Program-made: the position numbers and the translations under genes | The notes under the pieces: generated by a model | What the model saw: the letters and a program-made list of their open reading frames with translations, nothing else | Databases searched by the model: none | Told to the model about the DNA's origin: nothing | NCBI GenBank assembly: GCA_963839285.1 | Contig: CAWIUN010000001.1 | Coordinates: 1 to 64,000 of the forward strand | DNA: 64,000 bases | Source of the DNA: DASSSQ01 sp963839285 | GTDB taxonomy: Bacteria; Actinomycetota; Thermoleophilia; Gaiellales; Gaiellaceae | Reading direction: 5' to 3' | Shown here: in pieces, positions 52,777 to 61,726 of the stretch | Position numbering within the stretch: position 1 is the stretch's first letter | Layout: each line of letters starts with the position of its first letter

Positions 52777-54994
52777 CTGGCCGCCGCCGAGACAGCCCCC
52801 GCCGCCGGACTCTCCGCCGCCGAGGCGACGCGGCGGCGGGACGCGCGCGGGCCGGTGGAGCCGCCCGCCACCAGCCGCTCGACGGCCAGCATCGTCCGGG
52901 CGAACGTCCTCACGGTCTTCAACCTGATCCTGATCGTCGCCGGGATCCTGACGCTCGCCTTCGGCGCCTGGCAGGACGCCCTCTTCCTCGGCATCCTCGT
53001 CGCCAACTCGGGGATCGGGATCGCGCAGGAGCTGCGCGCGAAGCGGACGCTCGACCGGCTCGCCGCCCTCGTCGCGCCGCACGCGACCGTGATCCGCGAC
53101 GGCGCGCCCGCGCGGGTCGACGTCGAGGAGGTGGTCGAGGGCGACCTCGTCGAGCTGCAGGCCGGCGACCAGCTCGTCGCCGACGGCCGGCTCGTCTCGG
53201 CCTCGGGGCTCGCGCTCGACGAGTCGAACCTCTCCGGCGAGTCGCGTCCGGTCGCGCGCGGGGCCGGCGAGGACGTCCGCTCGGGCGCCTTCGCGGTCGA
53301 GGGCTCGGGCCGCTACCTCGTCACCGCGGTCGGGGCGCAGAGCTACGCGGAGCGGGTCGCCGGCGAGGCGCGCGAGTTCCGGCACCCGCGCTCGCCGCTC
53401 GAGCGGGCCCTGAACCGGCTGCTGCTCCTGCTCGTCGCCGGGATGGTGCCGCTCGGGCTCGTGCTCGGCTTCGCGCTCGCGGAGCGGTCGACCCCCTTCC
53501 GCGAGGCCGTCACGACCTCGGTCGCCGCCGTCCTGACGCTGGTGCCGGAGGGGCTGATCCTGCTGACGAGCGTCGCCTTCGCGGTCGCCGCGGTGCGGAT
53601 GGCGCGGCTCGGCGCGCTCGCCCAGCAGCTGAACGCGATCGAGTCGCTCGCGGCCGTCGACGTGCTCTGCCTCGACAAGACGGGCACGCTGACCGAGGCC
53701 CGGCTGCAGGTCGCGGGAGCCGACCCTCCGGACGCGGCCGCCGCCTTCGGGCGCTACGCGGCCGCCGCGGGCGCGCGGAACGCGACGGTGACCGCGCTCG
53801 CGGAGGCCTTCCCGGCCGAGCCCGAGGAGCCGCGGGCCGAGGTGCCGTTCTCCTCGACGCGGAAGTGGAGCGCGCTCGAGCTCCGCGACGGCGTCTACGT
53901 GCTCGGCGCGCCCGAGCTCGTCGCGCCGGGGCTCCACGGCGGGCGACGGCCGCGTGGTCGCGCTCGCGCGCGGTCGCGGGCTGCCGGCCGCCGACGGGCC
54001 GCTGCCCCCGCTCGAGCCGGTCGGCCTCGTGACGCTGACCGAGGCGCTCCGCCCCGACGCGCGCGAGACGGTCGCCTTCTTCCGCGGGCAGGGCGTCGAG
54101 CTGCGGATCCTCTCCGGCGACCGGCCGGAGAGCGTCGCCGCGGTCGCCGCGGAGGTCGGGATCGAGCGCTTCGAGGCCCGGGTGACGCCCGAGGACAAGA
54201 AGCGGATCGTCGAGGACCTCGCCCGCGCCGGCCGCTACGTCGCGATGGTCGGCGACGGCGTCAACGACGTGCCCGCGCTGAAGGCGGCGCGGCTCGCGAT
54301 CGCCCAGGGCACAGGCGCGCAGATGGCGAAGTCGGTCGCCGACCTCGTGCTCGTCCGCGGCGAGTTCGGCGCCGTGCCGGCGATGGTCGGCGAGGGCCGG
54401 AAGGTGCTGCGGAACCTGCAGCGGGTCGCGAAGCTCTTCGTCGCCAAGGCGGTCTTCGCCGCCTTCCTGATCCTCTCCGTCGGGCTGACGCCGACCGCCT
54501 ATCCGCTGCTGCCGCGCCACCTGACGCTCGCGGCCGGGCTGACCGTCGGGCTGCCCGCGTTCTTCCTCGCGCTCGCGCCGAGCGCCGGCCCCTCGCGCAC
54601 CGCCGGCTTCCTGCGCGAGGTCGCGCGCTTCGCCGTCCCCGCCGGCACCGCGGCGGGCCTCGGCGTCACCGCCGGCTACCTCTTCTCGCTCAACGTGCTG
54701 AGCGTGCCCCTGGTCGAGGCGCGGACGGTCGCGACCACGGTGCTCGTCGCCGTCGGGCTCTACCTCGTGCTCGCGCTCGAGGCGACGGGCCGCCGCCGCA
54801 CGGCCGCGGTCGGCGTCCTCTGCGCGGCGATGGCGGCGCTCTACGGCGTCGTGCTCGCCCTCCCGTGGGCGCGGGACTTCTTCGCTCTGGCCGTGCCCGG
54901 GCCGGCGGCGCTCGCGACGGCCCTCGTCGGCGCCGCGATCGCGGTCGGCGGGCTCGCGCTGACCGACGAGCGATTCCTGCCCTACGGCGCGTAG
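52777..54994 (+). CDS. cation-transporting P-type ATPase, one +1 frameshift
   Basis: About 739 residues. The coding frame extends upstream of the first GTG (52855) to a possible CTG start at 52777, giving AAAETAPAAGLSAAEATRRR, the expected cation-ATPase N-terminus; start uncertain. The actuator LDESNLSGESRPV, phosphorylation site DKTGTLTE at about residue 300 and hinge MVGDGVNDVPALK are all present. One extra base near 53943 breaks the frame between HGG and GDGRVVALARG. About eight membrane helices (two before the actuator, two before P domain, four after). It resembles Ca/Mg-type P2 ATPases; the ion is not determined. Confidence 0.85.
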
Positions 54995-55968
54995 GTCGGC
55001 ACCGCCGAGATCTGCGCCGAGACCGCCTTCTCGATCGGGATCGGGCTGAGGCCGGAGGTCGCCTTGAAGAACTGGCGCGAGCCGGGCGGCAGCGACGCGC
55101 TCGCGAAGCCGGTGGCGCCGCCGACGACGTTCCCCGCCGCGTCGAAGACGACGGCCGAGAGCGAGGCGCGCTGCATCGTCAGCGCGGGCTGGTCGTTGAT
55201 CAGCTCCCCCTCGAGCGAGCCCAGCCACTGCGGCTCGAACTGCGACGGCAGCAGCCGCAGGTTCGCGAGCGCGGGCACCGGCGAGCCGGCGTGCTGGCGG
55301 TGGCCCTTCATCTGCACGACGGCCTCCAGCCGGACGACGGGGGCGGCGCCCGGGAACGAGAGCGAGCCGCCGAGCGCGTACTGGCCGCCGGCCGGCAGCA
55401 GCTTCACCTGCTTCGTCGCCGACCCGTAGAGGACGTTGGCGCCGTTGACGAAGTTGACGAGCACGGTCACGTCGAGCGCGTCGAGCGTCTGCGAGTCGTT
55501 CTTCAGGATCAGCCCGTAGCTGACCTCGGAGCCGAACGTCTTCGTGCGGATCGAGAAGCCCTGCTTGACGACCTCGAGCTTCGGCGGCAGCACGACCCCG
55601 ACGACGACGAGCGTCCGCGCGATCCGCCCGGAGCGGGTGCAGGAGACGGTGACGCGCGCCGCGCCGGCCTCGGCGTCCTTCGGGACGGCCCAGTCCCAGC
55701 GGGCGACGCCCGTGTGGACGGCGGCCGCGCGCAGCCCCGCCTGCGCGGAGCCGTCGTGGTAGCGGACGGCGAGCGTGCAGCGGTCCTGCAGGCGGCGCAG
55801 CGCGATCCGCACCGAGGCGGTGCCGCCCTGGAGCACCCGCTTCTGGGCGGCGGTGAAGCGGAGCGGGGCGGGGGCGGCCGTCGCGCCCGCGGAGAGCGGC
55901 AGGCAGGCGACGAGGACAAGGAACGCTACGGCGGGTGGTGCGGCGGCGCGGGCGGCGCGCAGGGACAT
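54982..55968 (-). CDS. secreted hypothetical protein
   Basis: 328 residues from ATG 55968, with AGGAGG upstream; the longer frame to 56193 is not used. A signal peptide (PAVAFLVLVACLPLSAGATAAPA) leads to a beta-rich secreted protein with two Ig-like parts (RVLQGGTASVRIALRRLQDRCTLAVRYHD and EVSYGLILKNDSQTLDALDVTVLVNFVN). Cys pair in RCTLAV and VSCTRSG. Family unknown. It converges on the P-type ATPase with a 13-base overlap. Confidence 0.65.
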   Translation of the reverse strand: MSLRAARAAAPPAVAFLVLVACLPLSAGATAAPAPLRFTAAQKRVLQGGTASVRIALRRLQDRCTLAVRYHDGSAQAGLRAAAVHTGVARWDWAVPKDAEAGAARVTVSCTRSGRIARTLVVVGVVLPPKLEVVKQGFSIRTKTFGSEVSYGLILKNDSQTLDALDVTVLVNFVNGANVLYGSATKQVKLLPAGGQYALGGSLSFPGAAPVVRLEAVVQMKGHRQHAGSPVPALANLRLLPSQFEPQWLGSLEGELINDQPALTMQRASLSAVVFDAAGNVVGGATGFASASLPPGSRQFFKATSGLSPIPIEKAVSAQISAVPTYAP

Positions 55969-56083
55969 GATGGGGCCTCCTCGGGTCAGGCACCGCCCTG
56001 CCTGCGATCGCTTCCGGACGGTCACATCGTGGCGGCCGGATCGCGGTCGTCCATCCCCCGACCGGGCGATACGCTCCTGCCCG

Positions 56084-56767
56084 GTGTCGTTCTCGCTCTC
56101 AGGGGCCGCGCCCGTCCTGCTCGCCGCACTCGCCCTGCTTCCCCCGAAGCCGGCGGTCGTGTGGCACCCGGTCCCCTTCGGCGCCGCGCGCAAGGCGGAG
56201 ACTGCCGCCTACGCGAAGCGCCACTACGGCCGCGCCACCTGGCGGCTCGAGCCGCGGACGATCGTCGAGCACGTGACCGCGACCACGACGCTGGCGCCCG
56301 TGCTCGCGACCTTCGCGGCCGACCGGCCCGACGGCGAGCTCGGCGAGCTGCCCGGCACCTGCGCCCACTTCGTGGTCGACCGCGACGGGACGATCTACCA
56401 GCTGGTGCCGCTGACGACGATCTGCCGGCACACGGTCGGGCTCAACTGGGCCGCGATCGGGATCGAGCACGTCGGCCTCTCCGGCGCCCAGGTGCTCGCG
56501 AACCGACGCCAGCTCGACGCCTCGCTGCGGCTGACGCTCTGGCTCGCGGCGCGCGAGCGGATCCGGCTCGCGGACGTGATCGGGCACGCGGAGAGCCTCT
56601 CGAGCCCCTTCCACCGCGAGCGCTACGCCGCCTGGCGCTGCCAGACCCACGGCGACTGGCCGCGCGCGGAGATGCAGGCCTACCGGGCGAGGCTTGCCGC
56701 GCTCGGCCGACGCGACGGGCTCGCGCTCGGGCCCGGCCCGCGTGAGAGAGTGACGCCGTGCAGGTGA
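56084..56767 (+). CDS. N-acetylmuramoyl-L-alanine amidase (PGRP/amidase_2 fold)
   Basis: 227 residues from GTG 56084; short hydrophobic N-terminus (SLSGAAPVLLAALALLPP) suggests secretion. The amidase core reads RTIVEHVTATTT (first zinc His), CAHFVVDRDGTIYQLVP, AIGIEHVG and VIGHAESLSSPFHRERYAAW, with a further His in THGDW. It cleaves the bond between MurNAc and L-Ala in peptidoglycan. The 3' end overlaps the MBL gene by 10 bases. Confidence 0.85.
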   Translation: MSFSLSGAAPVLLAALALLPPKPAVVWHPVPFGAARKAETAAYAKRHYGRATWRLEPRTIVEHVTATTTLAPVLATFAADRPDGELGELPGTCAHFVVDRDGTIYQLVPLTTICRHTVGLNWAAIGIEHVGLSGAQVLANRRQLDASLRLTLWLAARERIRLADVIGHAESLSSPFHRERYAAWRCQTHGDWPRAEMQAYRARLAALGRRDGLALGPGPRERVTPCR

Positions 56768-57384
56768 GCAGGCTCGACGAGGGGCTGTGGCGCTGGACCG
56801 GCCGGCACGAGGAGTGGCGGCACGAGGTCGGCTGCGTCTACCTCGAGACCGGCGACGGCGTCTGCCTGATCGACCCGCTCGTGCCGCCCGAGGACCCGGA
56901 CCGCTTCTGGGCCGCGCTCGACCGCGACGTCGAGCGGGCGGGCGGCCAGGTGCACGTGCTCGTGACCGTCTTCTGGCACACGCGGCACGCGCGCGAGGTG
57001 ATCGCCCGCTACGGCGGCCGCGTCTGGGCGAGCTCGCGCGCCCGCGCCGCGGTGGCGCGCCGGGCCGGCGAGGTCACCGACGTCTTCCGACCGGGCGACC
57101 CGCTGCCGGGCGGGATCGCCGCGCTCGCCACCGGACGGAGCACCGAGGTCGCCTACCACCTGCCCGCCCAGCGCACGCTCGTGCCGGGCGACGTGATCCT
57201 CGGCGCCGAGGGCGGCGGGCTCCGCCTCTGCCCCGAGTCCTGGCTGCCCGCGGGGACCGGGCACGCCCGGCTTCGCGAGGCGCTGCGGCCGGTGCTCGAC
57301 CTCGACCTCGAGCGCGTGCTCGTCTCGCACGGCGAGCCGGTGCTCGCCGGCGGCGCCGCGGCGCTGCGCGCGCTTCTCGCCTAG
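56758..57384 (+). CDS. metallo-beta-lactamase-fold protein with atypical metal motif
   Basis: 208 residues from GTG 56758. The MBL scaffold is visible (NCVYLETGDGVCLIDPLVPP-like start, GDVILGAEGG, VLVSHGEPVLAGG), but the HxHxDH metal motif is replaced by FWHTRHAREVI, which retains only two His. It may bind one metal or act on other substrates. Co-transcribed with the amidase. Confidence 0.7.
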   Translation: MQVSRLDEGLWRWTGRHEEWRHEVGCVYLETGDGVCLIDPLVPPEDPDRFWAALDRDVERAGGQVHVLVTVFWHTRHAREVIARYGGRVWASSRARAAVARRAGEVTDVFRPGDPLPGGIAALATGRSTEVAYHLPAQRTLVPGDVILGAEGGGLRLCPESWLPAGTGHARLREALRPVLDLDLERVLVSHGEPVLAGGAAALRALLA

Positions 57385-57413
57385 CGCGGTCGCTCGGCGG
57401 TCGGGAGCGCTCT

Positions 57414-57447
57414 TCGAGCTGCGGCGCGACCGCGTGCCGCAGCTCGA
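57414..57447 (+). terminator. hairpin between the MBL gene and tryptophanase
   Basis: TCGAGCTGCGGC (57414-57425) pairs perfectly with GCCGCAGCTCGA (57436-57447) around a 10-base loop, a 12-bp stem. It lies 30 bases after the MBL stop and 38 bases before the tryptophanase start. Without a T-run it may be a weak terminator for the MBL operon or an attenuator in the tryptophanase leader. Confidence 0.45.
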
Positions 57448-57484
57448 TGCGAAGGCGGCGGCGGCTTCGGACTAGCCTCCGTGC

Positions 57485-58855
57485 ATGGGCTTCCGCACGA
57501 TCGTCGAGCCGTTCCGGATCCATTCGGTCGAGCCGCTCCGGATCACGACCGAGGCCGAGCGGCGCGAGGCGATCCGCGCGGCCGGCTACAACCTCTTCGG
57601 GCTCCACGCCGACGACGTCCTGATCGACCTGCTGACCGACTCCGGTACGGGCGCGATGTCGCGCGACCAGTGGGCGGCCGTCCAGCACGGCGACGAGAGC
57701 TACGCCGGCTCGCCGTCGTGGTACGCGTTCCTCGAGGCGGTGCAGGAGCTCTTTCCGTTCCGGCACGTGATCCCGACCCACCAGGGACGCGCCGCCGAGA
57801 AGATCCTCTTCAGCGCGATCGGCGGGCCGGGCAAGGTCGTTCCGAACAACACGCACTTCGACACGACGCGCGCCAACGTCGAGGCGACCGGCGCAGAGGC
57901 GCTCGACCTGCCGATCCCCGAGGCGCTCGAGCCGGCGAACCGGCACCCGTTCAAGGGCAACATCGACCTCGAGCGGCTCGAGGCGCTGCTCGCCGCGCGG
58001 CCCGGCGACGTCCCGGTCGTCTTCGTCACCGTCACGAACAACTCCGGCGGGGGCCAGCCGGTCTCGCTCGAGAACCTGCGCGGCGCCCGCGCCGTCTGCG
58101 ACCGCCACGGCGTCCCGCTCTTCCTCGACGCCTGCCGCTTCGCCGAGAACGCCTGGTTCGTCCGCGAGCGCGAGCCCGGACAGGGCGGCCGCGACGTCGC
58201 CGACATCGTCCGCGAGACGGCCTCGCTCGTGCACGGGATGACCATGTCCGCGAAGAAGGACGGCCTCGCCAACATCGGCGGCTGGCTCGCCCTGGACGAC
58301 GACGAGTGGGCCGAGCGCTGCCGCAACCTGCTGATCCTGACCGAGGGGTTCCCGACCTACGGCGGGCTCGCCGGGCGCGACCTCGAGGCGGTCGCGCAGG
58401 GCCTGCGCGAGGTCGTCGACCACGACTACCTGCGCTACCGCATCCGCTCGACCGCCTACCTCGGCGAGGCGCTCGTCGCCGCCGGGATCCCCTGCGTCGA
58501 GCCGATCGGCGGCCACGCCGTCTACCTCGACGCCCGCGGGCTGCTGCCGCAGGTCGAGCCGCTCGCCTATCCGGGCCAGGCGCTCGCGGTCGCGCTCTAC
58601 GAGACGGGCGGCGTCCGCGGCTGCGAGATCGGCACGGTCATGTTCGGCCGCCGGCCCGACGGCTCCGAGACGGCCGCGCCGATGGACCTCGTCCGCCTCG
58701 CGATCCCGCGCCGCACCTACACGCAGAGCCACGTCGACTACGTGATCGAGGTCTGCGAGGCGGTCGCGGCGCGCCGGCAGGAGCTGCGCGGCCTCCGGAT
58801 CGTCGAGGAGCCCGCCTCGCTGCGCCACTTCACGGCGCGCTTCGAGCCGCTCTAG
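57485..58855 (+). CDS. tnaA: tryptophanase (beta-eliminating lyase family)
   Basis: 456 residues. The PLP-binding lysine is in MTMSAKKDGLANIGG (Lys257), with LLTDSGTGAMS, GDESYAGSPSWY, PTHQGRAAEKILFS and DACRFAENAWF. Two positions separate tryptophanase from tyrosine phenol-lyase: here NTHFDTTR has Asp (tryptophanase-type) where the lyase has Thr124, and CEIGTVMFGRRP has Ile382 (tryptophanase-type) where the lyase has Arg381. This favours cleavage of tryptophan to indole, pyruvate and ammonia. No TnaB transporter or TnaC leader peptide was recognised. Confidence 0.88.
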   Translation: MGFRTIVEPFRIHSVEPLRITTEAERREAIRAAGYNLFGLHADDVLIDLLTDSGTGAMSRDQWAAVQHGDESYAGSPSWYAFLEAVQELFPFRHVIPTHQGRAAEKILFSAIGGPGKVVPNNTHFDTTRANVEATGAEALDLPIPEALEPANRHPFKGNIDLERLEALLAARPGDVPVVFVTVTNNSGGGQPVSLENLRGARAVCDRHGVPLFLDACRFAENAWFVREREPGQGGRDVADIVRETASLVHGMTMSAKKDGLANIGGWLALDDDEWAERCRNLLILTEGFPTYGGLAGRDLEAVAQGLREVVDHDYLRYRIRSTAYLGEALVAAGIPCVEPIGGHAVYLDARGLLPQVEPLAYPGQALAVALYETGGVRGCEIGTVMFGRRPDGSETAAPMDLVRLAIPRRTYTQSHVDYVIEVCEAVAARRQELRGLRIVEEPASLRHFTARFEPL

Positions 58856-58865
58856 CATCCCCGGG

Positions 58866-60063
58866 GTGACCGCCGCGACCTCCGCCTGGGACGCCCTGCT
58901 CGCCCGTCGGGCGCTCGACGCCGACGACGCGCTCGCCGAGGTGATGCGCGCCTCGAACGCACCGGGCGTGATCTCGTTCGCGGGCGGCTTCCCGAACCCG
59001 GAGACCTTCCCCTGGCAGACGCTGCCGGCCGCGCTGGCGGAGATCGTCTCCGCGCGGGACGCGAGCGCCTTCCAGTACCCGCCCGTGCCGGGGCTCGCCT
59101 CGACGCGGGACTACGTCGCCTCGCGGGTCGAGGCGCTCGACGGCGCGCGGCCGGCCGACGGGCGAGCTGATGCTGACGAGCGGCGGCGTCGAGGCGATGG
59201 CCTGCGTCGGCACCGCCTTCCTCGAGCCCGGCGACGTCGTCGTCTGCGAGCGGCCGACCTACCTCGGCGCGATCATGGGCTTCCGCAACCACGGCAGCCG
59301 CCTGGTCGAGGTCGAGCTCGACGACGAGGGCCTGCGCGTCGACGAGCTCGAGCGCCTGCTCGCCGGCGGGCTCGCGCCGAAGCTCGTCTACACGATCCCG
59401 GACCACCAGAACCCGGCGGGCGTCTCGCTCGCGGCCGGGCGGCGGGCGGCGCTCGTCGAGCTGGCGCGGCGGCACGGCTTCCTGCTCGTCGAGGACGTCG
59501 CCTACCGCGAGCTGCGCTTCGACGGGCGGCTGCAGCCGAGCCTCTGGTCGCACGGGCCCGACGTCGTCCTCCAGGTCGGCACCTTCTCGAAGACGCTCTT
59601 CCCCGGCGCCCGGCTCGGCTGGGCGGTCGGCCCGGCCGAGGTGGTCGCCCGCGTCGCCTGGGCGAAGCAGACGTCGGACCAGGGCGCGGGCGCGCTCGCG
59701 CAGCGGCTGCTCGAGGAGCTGGGGCGGAGCGGCGAGCTCGACGCCGGGATCGTCCGCGCGCGCGGGCTCTACCGGCGCCGCTGGGAGCTGACCCGCGCGA
59801 GCCTCGAGCGCCACCTCGGCGGCGCCGCCGTCTGGACCGAGCCGACCGGCGGCTTCTTCACCTGGCTGACGCTCGGCGAGGGCGCCGCCGACACGGGCGA
59901 GCTGGCGCGGCGCGCGCTCGAGGCGGGCGTCGCCTTCGTCCCCGGCCGGCCCTTCTTCGCCGGCGCGGGCGGCGGCCGCCACCTGCGCCTCGCCTTCAGC
60001 CTCGCGCCCGAGGAGCGGATCGACGAGGGGATCGAGCGCCTCGCTAGGCTCGTGCGGACGTGA
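58866..60063 (+). CDS. PLP-dependent aminotransferase (class I/II, LysN/2-aminoadipate-type), one +1 frameshift
   Basis: About 399 residues from GTG 58866, 10 bases after tryptophanase. N-terminal ISFAGGFPNPETFPWQTLPAAL and YPPVPGLASTRDYVASRVEA, then after one extra base near 59161, LMLTSGGVEAMACVGTAFLEPGDVV, DHQNPAGVSLAAGRR and the PLP-lysine site TFSKTLFPGARLGWAVG. This MocR-like aminotransferase group acts on 2-aminoadipate, kynurenine or aromatic amino acids. Its position next to tryptophanase suggests aromatic amino acid metabolism; that is inference. Confidence 0.83.
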
Positions 60064-60482
60064 CCGACATGAGCCACGACGCCGGGCGCTACTTCGCCGC
60101 GGAGGCCGAGCGCGCCGAGGGCGCGTTCCCCCGCTGGGTCGAGCTCGACCAGATCGAGCCGGTCCGCTTCGCCGAGGGCCTCGAGTTCCGGCCGCTGCTC
60201 GGCGAGAACGTGCTCGTCAACTTCGTCCGCTACGAGCCGGGCACGGTCGTCCCGCGCCACGCCCACGAGGAGGAGCAGGTCACCTTCGTGCTCGAGGGCG
60301 AGTTCGAGTTCGAGTGCGACGGCGAGACGCGGACGCTGCGCCGCGGCAGCGTCGTCCACATCCCGCCGGGCGTCCCGCACGCCGCGCGAACGCTCGACAC
60401 GAGCTGCTTCCAGGTCGACGTCTTCTCGCCGCCGCGGCGCGTCCTCGTCGACGCGCTCGAGGGGCGGACGCCTCCGGCCTGA
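60060..60482 (+). CDS. cupin-domain protein
   Basis: 140 residues from a GTG overlapping the aminotransferase stop. One cupin: motif 1 RHAHEEEQVTFVLEGEFEFE and motif 2 HIPPGVPHAARTLDTSC, with metal ligands His, His, Glu and His present. The protein is likely a small metal-dependent enzyme or sensor associated with the tryptophanase-aminotransferase operon. Substrate unknown. Confidence 0.85.
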   Translation: MTDMSHDAGRYFAAEAERAEGAFPRWVELDQIEPVRFAEGLEFRPLLGENVLVNFVRYEPGTVVPRHAHEEEQVTFVLEGEFEFECDGETRTLRRGSVVHIPPGVPHAARTLDTSCFQVDVFSPPRRVLVDALEGRTPPA

Positions 60483-60486
60483 GCCG

Positions 60487-61669
60487 TCAGGGCCGGAGCA
60501 GGATCTTGATCGCGCCGTCGTCCTTGCGCTGGAAGAGCTCGTAGGCCTTCGGAGCCTCGTCGAGCGGCAGCACGTGCGTCGTCAGGTCGTGCACGCCGAG
60601 CGGGTCCTCGTCGGTCAGGAGCTCGAGGACGTCGTCGGTCCACGCCAGCACGTTCGCCTGGCCCATGCGGAGCTGGACCTGCTTGTCGAACAGGTCCATC
60701 ATCGGCAGCGGGTCGGCGGCGCCGCCGTAGACGCCGATGATCGAGACGGTGCCGCCGCGCCGGACGGCGTCGATCGACGTCGTCAGCGAGGCGAGCCGGT
60801 CGACGCCCGCGACCTCCGTCAGCGGGGCGGCGATCGCGTCGGGGAGCATCCCCGTCAGCTTCTGCACCACCTTGGCCGAGGTCGTCCCGTGCGCCTCCAT
60901 GCCGACGGCGTCGACGACCGCGTCGGCGCCGCGGCCCTCGCGTCCGCTCGCGCACCTCGCCGACGACCTCGCCGGAGCCCTGCCAGTCCAGCGTCTCGAT
61001 CCCGTGCCGCTCGGCCATCGCGCGCCGCTCGGGCACCGGGTCGACGGCGATCACGCGGCCGGCGCCGCGGTGGCGGGCGATCCGCGCCGACATCTGCCCG
61101 ATCGGGCCGAGGCCCATGACGAGGCAGGTCGCGCCGGCCGGGACGTCGGCGTAGGCGACCGCCTGCCACGCGGTCGGCAGCACGTCCGAGAGGTAGACGA
61201 AGCGCTCGTCCGGCGGCCCGTCCGGCACCTTGACCGCGCAGACGTCGGCGTGCGGGACCCGCAGGTACTCCGCCTGCCCGCCGGGCACCGACCCGTAGAG
61301 CCGCGTGTAGCCGTAGAGCGCGGCGCCCTTGCCGTGTTCGGTCACCTGCGTCGTCTCGCACTGCGAGTAGAGCTTCCGGTCGCACATGAAGCAGTGCCCG
61401 CAGGAGATGTTGAAGGGGACGACGACGCGATCGCCGGGCTGCAGCCCCTCGACCGCCGGGCCGACCGCCTCGACGACGCCCATCGGCTCGTGCCCGAGGA
61501 TGTCGCCCTCGTCCATGAACATGCCGAGCACCTCGTAGAGGTGCAGGTCGGAGCCGCAGATGCCCGACGAGGTGACGCGGATGACCGCGTCGGTGGGCTC
61601 CTCGATCGTCGGATCCGGGTGGGTGTCGACCCGGACGTCTCTGGTGCCGTGCCACGTGACTGCTCGCAT
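60487..61669 (-). CDS. zinc-dependent alcohol dehydrogenase (formaldehyde-dehydrogenase-like), one +1 frameshift
   Basis: About 393 residues from ATG 61669. Catalytic zinc ligands in TSSGICGSDLHLYE and ILGHEPMGVVEAVG; structural zinc Cys in NISCGHCFMCDRKLYSQC; NAD-binding MGLGPIGQMSARIARHRGAGRVIAVDP. One extra base near 60937 separates ERTRG from RGADAVVDAVGMEAHG. The long insert and the SGEVVGEVRE/AVGMEAH pattern match the glutathione-independent formaldehyde dehydrogenase-like group. Substrate unknown. Confidence 0.83.
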
Positions 61670-61726
61670 GCCCGGCTGGTCTCCGCTCCCGCCGCGGGGA
61701 AACACGCCTGCCGCTAGCCTGGGCGC

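Noticed and set aside
57485..58855. Tyrosine phenol-lyase
   Set aside because: Length (456) and Lys257 match that enzyme, but the two substrate-specificity positions are Asp and Ile as in tryptophanase.
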